Shown here one piece after another: positions 39,901-52,734 of a stretch of 64,000 nt of DNA. The notes beneath the pieces are model-generated. The model worked only from the letters and a program-made list of their open reading frames with translations. It searched no databases and was not told where the DNA came from. The DNA is taken from NCBI RefSeq assembly GCF_001540865.1, contig NC_033623.1, forward strand, positions 466,614-530,613. The letters run 5' to 3'. The translations under genes and the position numbers were made by a program. The stretch's first letter is position 1, and each line of letters begins with the position of its first letter. The DNA comes from Ananas comosus. Lineage: Eukaryota; Streptophyta; Magnoliopsida; Poales; Bromeliaceae.

Positions 39901-40106
39901 GGGTCAAGAGGGTGGACAGGCAGCGAACTGCTTAAAGAACGAAACTTTCTATTAGAAGAAGCAGTGCCGATAGATGAGGAGTGAGGAGAGAAAGGCGAGG
40001 AGAGGAAAGAGAGGTAGGCGAAGAAGAGGAGGGAGAACAGAAAGAGGAGGATGAGGAGGCGGCGGCGGGCGACAGCGGTGACAGCAGCGGCCGCAGACGG
40101 TTCCAT
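33272..40106 (-). CDS. CuAO: Primary amine (copper amine) oxidase, copy 2
   Basis: Five exons on the minus strand (40106-38793, 37391-37278, 35189-34740, 34062-33965, 33488-33272) give 730 aa. The start is [16 protein letters not shown], followed by a hydrophobic anchor ([16 protein letters not shown]). All key residues are kept: catalytic-base motif [10 protein letters not shown], topaquinone NYDY (Tyr ~459), copper ligands HDH (~516/518) and [12 protein letters not shown] (~677). Exon 1 corresponds to exons 1 plus 2 of copy 1. The other exon borders match copy 1 exactly (38 codons, ~150 codons, 98 nt), so the genes are duplicates. It lacks the poly-Ser expansion. Introns are large and filled with MITEs and a SINE. 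The product is likely an active secreted or anchored amine oxidase. Confidence 0.95.
34162..34309 (+). mobile_element. tRNA-derived-type SINE, copy 3 (amine oxidase 2 intron)
   Basis: Perfect 18-base duplications AAAAGTATATATAGAAAC lie at 34144-34161 and 34310-34327. The 148-bp body has an A-box-like TGGCAAAAGGCTTGGTGG, a B-box-like ATTCGAATCCTAG and an A tail. That architecture is the pol III promoter of tRNA-derived SINEs. Confidence 0.85.
35866..36095. mobile_element. MITE copy A (TA-flanked family, amine oxidase 2 intron)
   Basis: Left end GAATTAGACTGGCATAC and right end GTATTCCAGCCGGACTC are imperfect inverted complements. They continue into ATAGCATCAAG and CTTGGTGCTAT. The element lies between a TA run and a CT run. 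The interior contains GGATGATGGGTGGGCCCCTA and ATAGTATAATCTAACGG, shared with copies B and C. Confidence 0.75.
36096..36161. repeat. (CT)n(AT)n microsatellite between MITE copies
   Basis: A pure CT run is followed by a pure AT run, separating MITE copies A and B. Confidence 0.85.
36166..36555. mobile_element. MITE copy B with duplicated left part
   Basis: The complete copy is 36306-36555. Its 33-base ends match 28 of 33 as inverted repeats (core CTACTATACTATC, ATAGTACCAAG). A partial copy, 36166-36278, is identical to the left 113 bases of the complete one and ends at an undetermined base (36279). Both begin right after a TA microsatellite. Confidence 0.75.
36577..36930 (-). pseudogene. Coding-like fragment of unknown origin inside amine oxidase 2 intron
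   Basis: The minus strand holds an open frame of 125 codons over 36931-36554 (one codon with N at 36829). It includes [32 protein letters not shown] and [15 protein letters not shown]. Base composition is more even than in the surrounding AT repeats. It is enclosed between (TA)n tracts and flanked by two MITEs. I do not recognise the protein family. It may be a captured host exon, or a chance open frame in old transposon DNA. Confidence 0.35.
36922..36989. repeat. (AT)n microsatellite
   Basis: A pure AT run of about 68 bases separates the coding-like fragment from MITE copy C. Confidence 0.95.
36990..37206. mobile_element. MITE copy C (diverged)
   Basis: It shares GAGATGTGCAGTTAGGATGA, GGGGCCCATAGCGTTGA-like and GATATAATCTAATGGGT with copies A and B. 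The ends (TTGAGCTCCTATAC... / ...CATAGTCGGACTC) are more diverged. TA runs stand on both sides. Confidence 0.65.
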
Positions 40107-43100
40107 CAGAGAGCACAGAGGGCGGAGGAGGTGGATGCATGAGAAGAATCCACTAGAGACACCTTAAATGGCGCAGAGAACGGGCAATTTGATTGTACGA
40201 ATAAATATTATTTTAAATGATTAGGACTATGCTTACGTTGGCTTGCGGAATCTGCGCGCACCACAAGATGCTGCAGTGCTCTCAGGTTCGGTGAGCCAAT
40301 TCGGCTCGCCAAATCATCACAACAACAACAACAACAAATATTTTAAATGAAAAGCAAATGCGTACAAGCAGAGCTTACAAAGTTAGGAATTAATCTTTTC
40401 ACGTTATATTGTTTTGATATATTCCGCATGGTCGTTTTCTTCTTAAGTTTCTTTTTAAAAAAAATAAAAAAATGCCAACCAAACCCTATTGTGGAGATTA
40501 ATTGAACTTAATGATTTGGATGGTTTACTGGATTTGAATAAGAAATCTTCGTTTGAACTTTTATTTGAATTATTTTATGCTCTTATTAGATTATTTAAGA
40601 AGATCAAATCCGAATTACTGAAAAAAAAATAACTGTAAGCAAATATTACACGCATGCAAAATTCATATAAAATTGAAATGACGCTTTATTACGCGAGAAC
40701 TGACGCAAAATTTGAGCTGAACTCAGACCCTAAGCAGGTTGAGCCCTCGACCTTATGAGCTGTTTAGTTTAAATATAACTTAAAAATACATTATAGTCAG
40801 AGATGCATCATTTTTATATACATCAAGCTTATTTGACCTACGAAATAGAGAATCAGAATTGTAAACTAAACTCCCTATATTCAAATTATGTAAGCTATCT
40901 CACTATTTCAATTAATCACCTACCTCTTATTTCTCCTATTTTCTAGACCAGTTTGGAGATTCTCCGAGTTATGTGGCTATGACCATGATTCCACAAACGC
41001 AACACATTACTTTATTTGTCCACATCTTTCCATTGCATCAAGTGGAACTATAGTTTATTTCATGGTTTTCCTCGACTAAGATCCCCCAACAAACTAATTA
41101 GACTATCTGCATCCCTACACAGCAGTTCATTTACAAGCCAACCACTAGCTCTTAGGTTCATACACCAAGCAATGGGTAAAAAGTACATACACATATTTAT
41201 AATTTTTAAAATGATTCCACAAATCATCACCAAAATAGTATATTCACAAGGCAGCACATAGCAATACATGTCAAAGAAAGAGAGCACCTGAATCTCCTAC
41301 CAAGAACCTCTCAATAACATTAAATTTAAATCCATCTGATCCACCTCTCAACACATTGGAGGGAATCCTCGAAGACTCCCAAGAGTTAAAACCCAACTAA
41401 TTATTTGTACTGCACCAATTTGTTTTGATTCTTCGGTGAGATTACTTGTTTATTTCACTATCAAATCACATCAAATGAGATGGAAACAAGGTATAGATGC
41501 CACCAAATAAACTTAAAAATGTCATCATCTAATACTCTTAGTAAACACCGATAAAATGTCATCACCTAACACTCTTAGTTCAACCGAAGAAGGCTCTAGA
41601 TAAAACAATCCATATTTTATACAAAAACAGGCTTAGTCAAGGCTTAGTCTTTTACGCTCAACAGCTCTAAGGTAGCTTTCTCTAAAAGTCCATCTAGACC
41701 TGGTACTCTTTATTCCTATAACAATTTCTTGAATAAAATTACGAATTAAGTCCCTAAATTTAACCTTGACCTCAATTTTGTCATCATATTCTAAATGTAA
41801 TAATTGTCCCATAAGTCCATTATGCATTACTAATTAGTCCTATTAGTTTACCATCAAAGGGGCCACATAAGTGCCATCTAGCCTTTGTCTAGTTGCAAGT
41901 TGGAAACTCTAAAAACAAAACCAATACAAAGATCATCTAAATTGTTAAACTAGACACTCCAAGAATGAAATTTAATTTAATTCAAACTCCAATGAATATG
42001 CAGGTACGAACTGAAACTCTCTGAATGAGACTGAAATAAGGATCAATCTTCAGGGTCCGCTCGTTATTAACTTTATATTCTTTTGTGCAATTTACCCAAA
42101 GTAGGATGTAAGTAAAAAGCTCATGACTTTACTAGTAAGCCCACTTATTTTAGGTGACATACGAATCTTTAAACTAGGTTATTCACAACCAAATTTGTTT
42201 AGGCCTTCTGGGATAAATATATATTATATTCAGTATATCTGTTAGCTTACGCAAGGGAGATGTGGTAATGGATTTGTATGCATTATATATGCCTGCAACC
42301 ATATAGTATATACAACATCTAAGTTATTTTTCTCAGAGTATAACATATTATATCGTAAATTAAAAGCACTAACCTAAAAATTAGATAATAAAATGCAATG
42401 GCCTCACAAGAAACTAAAATAAAGCCTACAGGTTGTAACTCCATAAGAAAATCTCTCTACCATAGTTACAACTAGATAACTCGTTCTGATACTCAGACAA
42501 GCCCTCAAGGATAAGTCACTGGGCATGTATGCATAATCACATGCCTGGTTGAGCTTAACTATTTGGTGGTTTCATGACCATCAAAGATTTAGGTCACCTA
42601 TCTACCCAAGTGTGCATCTTGGACCATCCAAGATTCCCTTTACTGCTGTGTTGGTCACCAAAATACCCAAGGGTGCACCTTGTACAGCAACTAGGTCTCA
42701 AATAACTAACTGAAGAGCTATTTGGTTGGGGGATATTTCAAGTGTAAGGAGGATATCAACTAATTATATTTAATTATTTTATTCAAGTATAACAAAGTAA
42801 GATGTTATGTCACACTATATTATATTAACATACGGTATCATATATTACATTATGAATAACATCACCTATAGGTGACCTCACAGCAACCTGTGCTTGCTTC
42901 TTGCAAAGAAGCATCACTAATCAATAATATTATTCGATAATATTGCATAATGATTTATGTCAAAATTTTGGGATCAGGGGAATTATACCTAATCTCTTGG
43001 GTTTCCATTCTTGTCAAATTTGGTTAAGATTAAATAAAAGGGGAAACTTGATATAATATTTAGTAATGTTATGTACTATTCCATGCAAAACATCTATCCA

Positions 43101-44594
43101 GAATGTAGAATATGCTCCAGGAGCAACGATTACAATCTAAATGTAAATATTATGACCAACAAACAAATGTTTAGAAAAATCAAGACCAAACAATATTATG
43201 TCACCAGCTCAAAACCTGTTTGACACAAATATGAGATATATATGCTAAATAAGTAGGTCAAAATGCAAACAACCTCGCTACAAGCATCACAACTTGTTCT
43301 TCATTCCCCTCAATAATAAATGTAAAAGAAATCTCTCAATCCTTATGCTATTGTCTTTTCTTGTCCACTTGTAACTCTATCGTTTATAAAATCTTAGAAA
43401 AGCATAAAATTTGATTCCAAATACTAACTATGCGTGTTGTATGATGAAAAAGTGATATTGACGCATCCCTTCTTGTCTCTCGATTAGCTTATAGTAAGAA
43501 AGAATATCTAGATACAACTTTCCTACCATCCAAGACAGATAATTGATATTTACAGATACATCTTTGGATTTTCTAATGATTTATGAATGATAGAATCACA
43601 GAAGAGTATTAAATGATTAAACCACAGTGATTAAGAAGGGGGAAGTACAAAGTGCAACATACCAATTGGGGCTGTCTGCTTTTTAGCTAAAGTAGCGAAA
43701 ATCAAGACGGAATTTAATTGTACAATATATAAAGTGAGGTCGCGGTTCTAGTTTTTTAAATTTTATTTGACCATAACCGTATACATAAGCAAACAAATAA
43801 CAATTTTTAGTTTACTTTCAAACAGTTAACAAGTTTTTGTTTAGTTTACTTTCAAACAATTAACAAGTTTTAGTTTACTACCATATTGGATCATCAGTTC
43901 ATCACCATGAGCTCAAAAACTATGCTATGAATGCAATAGATACAAACGCGTAGTAGGCAACGAAATTCACAACAGCTTGTACATCTAAGAAAAGCAGAGC
44001 TTGTTTCTAGTGTTTTACTTTGGGCAAGGAATTCTAATTTAAGAAAATCATCATAAGTTATCCATTTAACAGGGATCTTAGATGCACAACAAACACTACC
44101 TAATCAGTATTTTCTTAGTTAACTTTAACATCATGTTAGATTCTCTATCCACAAAACACAATTTTCGAAGTTGTATATGGCATCTCTTGGTTCAGAAAAT
44201 TATCCATTCATCCAAACATCAAAAGTAAATTCTCCAGATTTTTGTGGAATAAAAGCTTCAAACTAACAAAAGGCATTTTCGAATTAGATAACTTGTTCAA
44301 ACCTCTAACATATTTTCCTTTTGAAAGTTAAATTACATTCTTGACCAGTAGCAAGACCTTTTCATGGAAATTTAAGATTGATGCAACTCTCTACAGGGTG
44401 GAATGATGCATGCTAGGGAAAGGTAAAAACCAAATTTCAATTTCTAGAGAGAGAAACACTCTCTTTCCATAGCAGAACACACCTCAACTACATCAGTAGT
44501 CAACAAAGATACATGCCCCACGAAGCATCACACTGGGGGAATCAAAGAGGAAATTTGAGAATGTAGTTAATATTAGAATGTAGTTAATATTTAC
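40107..44594. other. Spacer between amine oxidase 2 and pICln genes
   Basis: AT-rich DNA of 4.5 kb. Only short random open frames occur. A stretch near 42.72 kb (CTATTTGGTTGGGGG) looks like a MITE end, but no partner end was found. No gene was recognised. Confidence 0.55.
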
Positions 44595-47500
44595 TCACTG
44601 ATGATCACCATTTGTGTCATGTTCGACCTCCTCAGCATCTTCGAACCTTTGATCATTGATTTGAAGCTGCATGAAACACAAAATAACGGACGACAAATTA
44701 GCTGGAAAGAAATAATTGGTTGATGGGATCAGACATGCTTTAATTAAGTGTGCAGTAATGAGTTTTTCAAGATGAGCTAAAAAAAACTATTAAAAATTTG
44801 GAAGTTAGTAGAAGGATTAGATTGTATGACTTATGAACTTGCAATTTTCATTAAGTACTCAAGCAGCCACGAGCTGCTCATATTAGTTAATGCATGAAGT
44901 TAAGAGAGTTGGCCAATTTTGAAGTTTTAAGGAGCTAAATGCACAAGCATGGAAGTTCAAGGATCAGCATACATTTTAACTTGGCCAAAAGGAAAAAAGC
45001 AAGGTGGAAAAGAAATTAGGAGGGAATATATAGAAAATTTTGAGCGCAGTAATACAGTAAATATAAGCTTCAGCTGCAAAAACCAAACAAATAAGAACTA
45101 CAGAATACTGTATTAGCTTAATTGTTCTTCTTACAGTAGACAGATTCTTCAATGATGTTAACACTATATACCACCAAAAAGACAATCTTATCATTAATTT
45201 TGAGAACGTTGGAAGACGATATGGATTTCATATCATGTATAATCTTAAAACCAAATCTATCCACAAAATTGGGGGGAAAAAAGAGAAGATTTGCATACCC
45301 AACCAATAGGAACTTGCAAGAGTAAAGCAATAATAGAAATCCAATTCGACCAAGGTAAAACTACACTAACAACACTTGAGCTAGCAAAATTTATTAAAAA
45401 AATTGAACATTAGATACTGATACAGATTTCAACATAAATGGCAATGCCAGATAGAATATATAAAAAAACTAAAAACAATATTGCAGATGATACTTCTAGC
45501 ACAACATGTGGCATGCAACTGAAATGCATACCTCAAGTACTGAATGAGCCAGGTCGTGAGCACCATTTGCGTAGCCAATAGGGTTGGCAAGACTCTCATA
45601 TGTTTGCCACTCAGGATAACTTCCTGGTGGTAGAAAAGGAAGAAATCAGACAATCATGCCCACATACACACACAAACAATTTTTTTTTTAAAAAGAAAAC
45701 ACTAGTGAATGTTTTTTATAACACACACACACGCACAAAAAAAAAGAGACATTACCATCACCTATCTCTTCATTGCCAAAAACCCAACTATTTTCTTCCC
45801 CGCTCACTGGAAAAATCACATTTTGCAATGCCTCAAATATTGATACTATTAACAGACAATACATAAAAAACATGATAATGTAAAAACTATACCAGAATTA
45901 GGATCGGGATTCAGTTCAGCACATTGACAGAAGATGTCAAAAAGAGCATCCACTTTGAACCATAGTAAGGAATGAAAAATAAAAATAACAAGAATATAAA
46001 CTGGATAATGCCATTTGTTATACAAAGAAGATTCATTCATAGATGTGAATTTAAAAGGTTTGACAAAATACACCAGAAATCTAGGAGATAGTCTGGGTCA
46101 CGAGGTCTTTATCATTCACAGAATTATCATTACATACAGCTAGAAGTACAACAACTTAAAGAAGTATGTCTAGTAATGACATGTGAAAGCACTAGAACCT
46201 CCAATTCAATCAGACAAAAATTGTAGCACTTAGGCCACTCCACATGTTTCAATTGCAATTCAATCTCGGTTTCAAGAAAACAAAATCCCTAAAAAAACAA
46301 CAATTTACAAACTACACAAAGTCATATGGAGGACTAACTACCAGACAGGCAGACACAAAATTAGCATTTCATCTGAGTGATAGCAGAAAAGGGATCACAC
46401 CCTAATGAAGGCTTAATCAACAAACTTGAAAATATTTCAAAATAAGTCCAACAGACAAAAGAATGGTTAACACAAAAGATTACAGGTTTACAGTAAATGG
46501 AACTTAAGATTATATAAAAAATTATTATAGGCATCAGTAGAAAGGATACGTTGATTGGAATCTGACAGCATCAGCCGCATTTCCGTTATCCTTGATAGAT
46601 CCGTATCTTGACCAAATTCAGAATCTGAGCCCTCAACATCATTCCCATCGTTTCCAGTCTCAATCTTTAATTTTTTTTAAAAAAGATTATTATGTAAGCA
46701 TCAGCAAAGAAATTGATATCAGTACCGGTAAGAACTGTCCAGTTAGTTTATGTGATTACTCCTCTGATCTCCAAAATTATTAAGATATTATCAAAAAGAA
46801 TGATGTTATTAAGATATTCAGCAATTCTAAAGTTATTATAAAAAAGAAAAGTTTGAATACCAAAAAACAAAAGAAAGATTCCAAAGTACATCTATGAGTC
46901 TTGTAGAGAGTTATTCTTCGGACCCCAAACTAAAAATGCTATTGAAATAAAAGGATAGTGGAAAGTTTAGGAGCTCAAACTAGGAAAAATATATGTGAAG
47001 AGGGAAAGATTGTACCATAACAACTGGTAGCACCAGCTTCAGAGGTAAAAACATACACAATTACGTCTGTGTTTGTGTAAATAAACACAAGTTTCTACGT
47101 ATGTATATGTACTTGCAACAGCTGTACGCATTTGCATGTATTAAAAGACTTTTCAGTGCACGCTTTACTCCATGTATCACATAGAGCTGCTATTTGATAT
47201 GACCAAGGCAACCAACTTTGTTATGCTATTCAAAGTTTTAACTAGTCTGCATCATCTCCTGTAAAGAAGAAATGGTAACAACCAACTAGAAATGTACCAT
47301 AAAATTGTTCCCCAATGTATGATCATAGAATCACATACCTTTATACATTTGAAATAATGATGACAAATAATATCATTCCATGTTTCTATAAAATGCAGGA
47401 TGCATGTTGAATAAGATGAGACCAAAGTTCATTAATACACCATTATTCCATATTTCATTCAACTCAACAAAAATATTTTTCTGCTCTTATTGAGCAAAAA

Positions 47501-48608
47501 AACCGAGTGATGAGAAACCAATTGAAAAGCAGATGCAATTGCCCTAAAAGGCTTCCTAATAGTTTCCTATTTTTTCGAAAAGGAACCATAAATTTTGTTC
47601 TAAAACTAAGACAAGCCATTAAAGAAAACTGAGTCTACCCGAGAGAATATAAAATAAGATTAACCGACATAAAAAAAAAATAAAGCTGCTGATTCGCATC
47701 ATTTTCTTGTTGACGGCTAACGGCTTGTAAAGATGTTGGAGGCAAGCTAGTTAGTTGGCAACTTGTGCAATATAGAAACTTCCATATCTGATTACATCCT
47801 GTATTTTGATTTTTCTTTTTTCTTCTTCTTTTTTTTTTTTTTACTATTTTTTCTCTTCCTTTTCTTCCTCCTGTTAGAAATTAACCGGCACATCAGAAAA
47901 AAAAACNCATGGTAATTCAATTTGGGCTTTTCATGACAATTATTTCTACTCTACGTAGTGGATTATCACATTAGAAGAAAATTGGTTTAAATCCTGCATA
48001 TGTTTATGCAATTGCAGACATCTTTTCACACTCCCCATCAACCAATTACCGAAAACCTCTTGGGCAAACACAAGAATCAATGCTGAATCATATAATTCAT
48101 GAAACTCAAACAGGCTCTAAAGCACACCATTCAAACAAGGAATTATGAAAACTAACCCTCCAAAACCCTAACCCTAACTTCAAACACGAAAAAGAAGGTG
48201 ATTTACCTGAGCAAATATACAGGGCACGGGATAGGCCTCCGGATCCCTCGAAACCGCGTGGAGCGAAATCGATAAGAAATCCACCGCGTACCCCTTCTCC
48301 TTATCCACATCACTCAACCAAATCACCCTCCTTTAACATCGCAACACCCACAAAACAGGATCAGAACCACGAAATAGCCATCAAAACCACAAAATTGACC
48401 AAGAAAAGGGGGAAAGGTAGGATCTTTGGAGGCGGGAAGAGGGCCACATACTTGGTGGTGACGAATAAGGTTCCAGGCGACTCCATGGGGCGGCGGCCGA
48501 GGGCGACGGCGACGCCGCGCTCTACGCGCATCACCTCCTCGCCGGAGTCGGCGTCGAGCCGGGGCCCGTCGCCGACTCTGTCGTCGAAGGGGCGTAACCC
48601 TACTACCA

Positions 48609-48609
<1 letters not shown>
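44595..48609 (-). CDS. pICln homologue (methylosome subunit, chloride conductance regulatory protein ICln)
   Basis: Seven exons on the minus strand (48609-48452, 48330-48207, 46664-46550, 45952-45893, 45806-45756, 45623-45532, 44666-44595) total 672 nt (223 aa). The N-terminus has the PH-like fold: MVVGLRPFDDRVGDGPRLD, then TLFVTTKRVIWLSD with the exon 1/2 border inside. The middle is acidic (DGNDVEGSDSEFGQDTD). It is followed by RITEMRLMLSD and LDALFDIFCQCAELNPDP, both typical of the family. The end is acidic (FEDAEEVEHDTNGDHQ). Family knowledge: pICln chaperones Sm proteins to the PRMT5 methylosome before snRNP assembly, in the cytosol. The start is the ATG just after the GA tract. Confidence 0.92.

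Positions 48610-48643
<34 letters not shown>
48610..48643 (-). repeat. (GA)n tract directly before the pICln start
   Basis: In the gene's sense a GA run ends immediately before the ATG at 48609. It is broken once by a CCC on the plus strand. Confidence 0.9.
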
Positions 48644-49906
48644 TCGTCTCCTTCGCTATTATAAGCGGAGTGGAGCACGGGTTAGGGTTTTGGGTTTTGT
48701 AGGGGGTGATTTGTTTGTATAAGCAAGGGAAGTGGCGCGCCAAATGTTCGGGGGTGGTTTGCTTCGTGATTCGTGAACACGGAGACGTTGTCGGTGATAA
48801 TGGGCCGGACCGGGCCCGGCCCAATTAAGACCTAAACCGGCCTTATTTTGAATGGCCCGGTCTAGTCCCGTGAAATGTACATTGGTTGAATATTTTGGTT
48901 TTATTTTCCTCAGTGATAATATATATGTCTCGCTAATTAATCACACTATTTCAATTAGGAAATAAGTTTTATGGTTCCATTGAAAAGCAAAAAAATTATA
49001 TTTTCACCCTAAAAAACATAAGAAATGTTGGAAAAATGAAATTCCAAATTAATGTAGAGTGTTAGTTATGAAGTTCTAACATAATAATAGCATTTATAAC
49101 ATAGGATGTGATCCTCTATATATTTTCTTCAAATTTTTTTCTAAAAAAATTCTCTAAATGTTGGACAAGTGACAAATCAATGAATCATAGGCTGGCCCAT
49201 GGTTGATGTGCTAAACCAAGTTCAAGCAATAATTAATCAAGTTTATGAGAGCATGTGATTGGACCTGTAGAGTTTTTTTATTATTATTTTGGCTTGTTCC
49301 AAAAATCCAACTCTTTTTATAGGCTCCGTAGATAACTTTTTCATAAACCCGTGACAACCTTTTATAGAAACAGTTACCTCCGTATTGTCACAATGGATTT
49401 TTTCTATTTTATTGTCTCTTCATTTTGACACTATACTCTTGTTATTATTCATTGCCTCTTTCATTGGTAAGAGTACTCAAAGAGCCCCAAAAGATATATA
49501 ATTGTGCTTAATGTTGTTAGGAACATTCATAGTTTATATTCCATCTTATGATATTTTGGATTATATAGTATTAAAGTCAATCATAAACCCACTTTGTTCT
49601 TAAAGGTCCTAAGTTTAATTTTCGTGTTCGTCAAATAATATGTAACGTAGATTTTTATATGTTAATTTACTGTATTCTATTAAGCACATATCTTGTCCAC
49701 TTAATATCCCTCTCATACACGAGTGGTAGAGTTGAAACTATTCAGATGTCGTTTCCTATCAGATCAATCCTTTGAATAATAAATAAAAGATAAATTAAAT
49801 TTTGACTATTAAATTTGAGTAATTAATTTGGAGCACTTCTTGCATACACTACTAGGGATATTCCAGGAAGTTTACAATGTAAAGAAGCAGTGTCACAAAG
49901 TGATTG

Positions 49907-49910
<4 letters not shown>

Positions 49911-49967
<57 letters not shown>
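49911..49967. repeat. (GA)n microsatellite
   Basis: A pure run of about 57 bases. Confidence 0.95.
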
Positions 49968-49970
<3 letters not shown>

Positions 49971-51910
49971 TTCCTCACAAACTTCATATCCAATAGGAAA
50001 GGCACCAAAGAAGGATGAGGTGATGGATTAGAAGATAAAGGTTTTGCTTTAATTTTCCTTTTAAGATTGGCTATGCACTTTTTTTTTCCCCCAAAAAAAG
50101 TAACTGTTTGCAACTTTGCATTTGAGAATCCAATTCTATGTTATTGCCTTTCTTAGAGAGAGAGATCATGAGTATATGTAGGTATAACTATAAGTCTACT
50201 ATATTTCTAGTAATATTTGTATATTATTATATTTTCTCATTTTCAATATTAGTATATCTGTTATCTGTATCGACGATTCACTATATTAAACATAGTTTAT
50301 ATTGTTCGAAGAGGGAGGGGTTCTTTACTCTTTTTTCTCCTTTTCCTTTTTCTTTTTTCTTTTTCTTGATGGTTTGATTAAGTTGATGTGATTTAGGTGC
50401 TAGTTAAATTGACCATATCACTTTCACTTCCCCTATCGTTTATACAGATTGAATACATATCGGTCGTGGCACCCTACTCATTTGCTTTTTTCATAATGTT
50501 TCTCTCGTTTTAGTCCTTTTCCTCTCGTTATTCTTCTTAATTTTTTTCTACACAGATCATTTTCTCTTTTACTTTTGATTAAAAAAAATTAAAAGTTGAA
50601 TTAAATCAGTAAATCACCGATTACGACGCACACATTTCACCTAGCTAAGTACTATTTTGGACACATGATGTTGTCCAAAATCGTGCTCAATAGATTTGTA
50701 TTTGTTCATCCTAGCTAGCTAGTGTTTCACCCCAGTTTTCATGTTTTTTTGTCACTCCTACCTAGTTATCTATTGCAGTATCAGATTTGTGATTATAAAT
50801 AAAAGGTTAATTAATTAAGTTTGCTTTTCTCATCCTATGTTATTTAAGTGTAACTACTTTGAAAATTGTGCATTATCTTATATACTTAGTCAATGTATAG
50901 TGCACAAGCTTCAAGTTTTCCTTACACACACACACCTTAGGTTGTGAAGCACTAGGGACCAAATACTTTTTAATTATCATGTCTTCTTGAAAATCACTCT
51001 ATTATTTTTTTTTCCAAAAAATACAAACATTATCATTGATCTCAGAATGCTTATTAAATTGATCTTTCAAACTAATAATATAGCATCAGAAACAATTTTA
51101 AACTTCTTTCAATTTCGGGTTTAATTTTCATATTCGTCGTCCACATACGCGGCATAATTTATATGATATGATATCCATCGTGCACGTGAGTGGAGTGTTA
51201 AAGCTGATCTCAGATTATTTTTGCCAAACTGACTTTTCACGTTATAATTAGAAATTTTAATTTTTTTTCCTTTTCAATCTCTAATTGCAGTTATTAATCT
51301 TCTAAAAAATCACAAGTGAACTATGGATAAGCTGGTGACTATAAAATATAGGCAGCAATATAAACAGACCAAAAAATATTACTAAGAGAGGTCATGTATA
51401 TATATTAAATTAGATTATATATATTTATCACATGAATATGAACAAAGGTCTATTAAACTTTCTTTGCTAATATCTAATAACTTTACAGTGTTAATTCCAC
51501 TATCCACCCATGATTTTCATTTTTCTCCTTTTTTTACTTTTATTTTTAGTGGGTTTTGATAATGATAGATTCTAGTTGTTGTCTTGTTGTGTACTAAAAA
51601 ATGCCAAAGGAGAGAGAGCCTATCATCATTCTAAAAGAGGTAAAATTGTGCACACTTTCCATTCTTTTGGGACCATTTAATTGTTGTCCCCCACAATCTC
51701 CTTTTTCCACTTGTTGGCCTCCATGCATGGCTATAGCTTGTTCCTTTTCTCTTGATCCCTTCTCACAAAATTGATTTATTTATAAAAAAGGTGATCTTTG
51801 GAGGAGATCTTGTCTTAATCTCTCATATATTAATCTTCCCATTCTCTTCTCAATAATCATCCTATAAACTACAAAGCCCTCTCTCTCTCTCTCTCTCTCT
51901 CTAGATTAAA

Positions 51911-52267
51911 GGAAAAACTTCAAACATCATTCCTGTAGTTTCATACTTTCTCACTTTACTATCATGTGGTTTGAAGTGTATCAATTTGGTACCATACAGT
52001 TTTGGTTTTTTCTTTTTATTATTAATTCCACTAATTTTTTTTCGTTAAATCAGTGATACCGTTAAAACTAAAAAATACTAAAGTGAATATTCGATAAACC
52101 TAGATAGTATATCTGAAGTTTTTTGCATATAATTTAACAAAATATTAACGAATAAGCTGACGAAAAGATAAAAATGAAACCATAGAGTACTAACTTGATA
52201 CACTTTAAATCATAGAATGCTGAAGTGAGAAAGTGCAAAACTGCATAGGTGGTATTTAAAGTTTACA
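51911..52267. mobile_element. Mutator-like MITE with ~100-bp terminal inverted repeats
   Basis: Perfect 10-base duplications CTAGATTAAA lie at 51901-51910 and 52268-52277. The left arm (AAACTTCAAACATC... ACTTTCTCACTT... AAGTGTATCAA) recurs on the minus strand from the right end (AAACTTTAAATACC... ACTTTCTCACTT... AAGTGTATCAA). Long arms and a 9-10 bp duplication are typical of MULE-derived MITEs. Confidence 0.82.
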
Positions 52268-52734
52268 CTAGATTAAAACTAGAATACTTAAGGGGAGTTA
52301 TTTAATTTCACTTTGTTTCTCACAATAAAACATTCAAATTGACAATCGGGTTTATTAAATATGATCTAAGCTATTTAGACTCTCTAAAAATTTAAATTGT
52401 TAGATAAAAACATCTTGTCTTGTATATTATATCTGGATAAAAAATTATGTTTTGTATCCGAAATGAAGCTATTATATTCGTAAACATGATTTGATACACC
52501 AGGTTTACTCAACAATTTCTTCTCTCTCTCTCTCTTCAGTAGATTCTCCCTTGCAATCATTCCAAGGAAAGAGAAAGAGAGAGAGAGAGGGAAAAGAGAG
52601 AGAGAATCAGGTTCCCATGCAAATACAACATTTTGTCAATGGAATAAATTAATAAATGTAGAATATAAGAGGTGTGGGCAAAAGAGATTCCAACACCTTT
52701 ATTACTTTTTAGACAACAGGTGACTGGCACGTGC

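Noticed and set aside
41633..41827. 64-codon minus-strand frame in the 40-44.6 kb spacer
   Set aside because: No motif, no splice context and AT-rich composition; probably chance.
49823..50113. Frame containing a long Leu-Ser repeat
   Set aside because: It is a translation of the GA/CT microsatellite.
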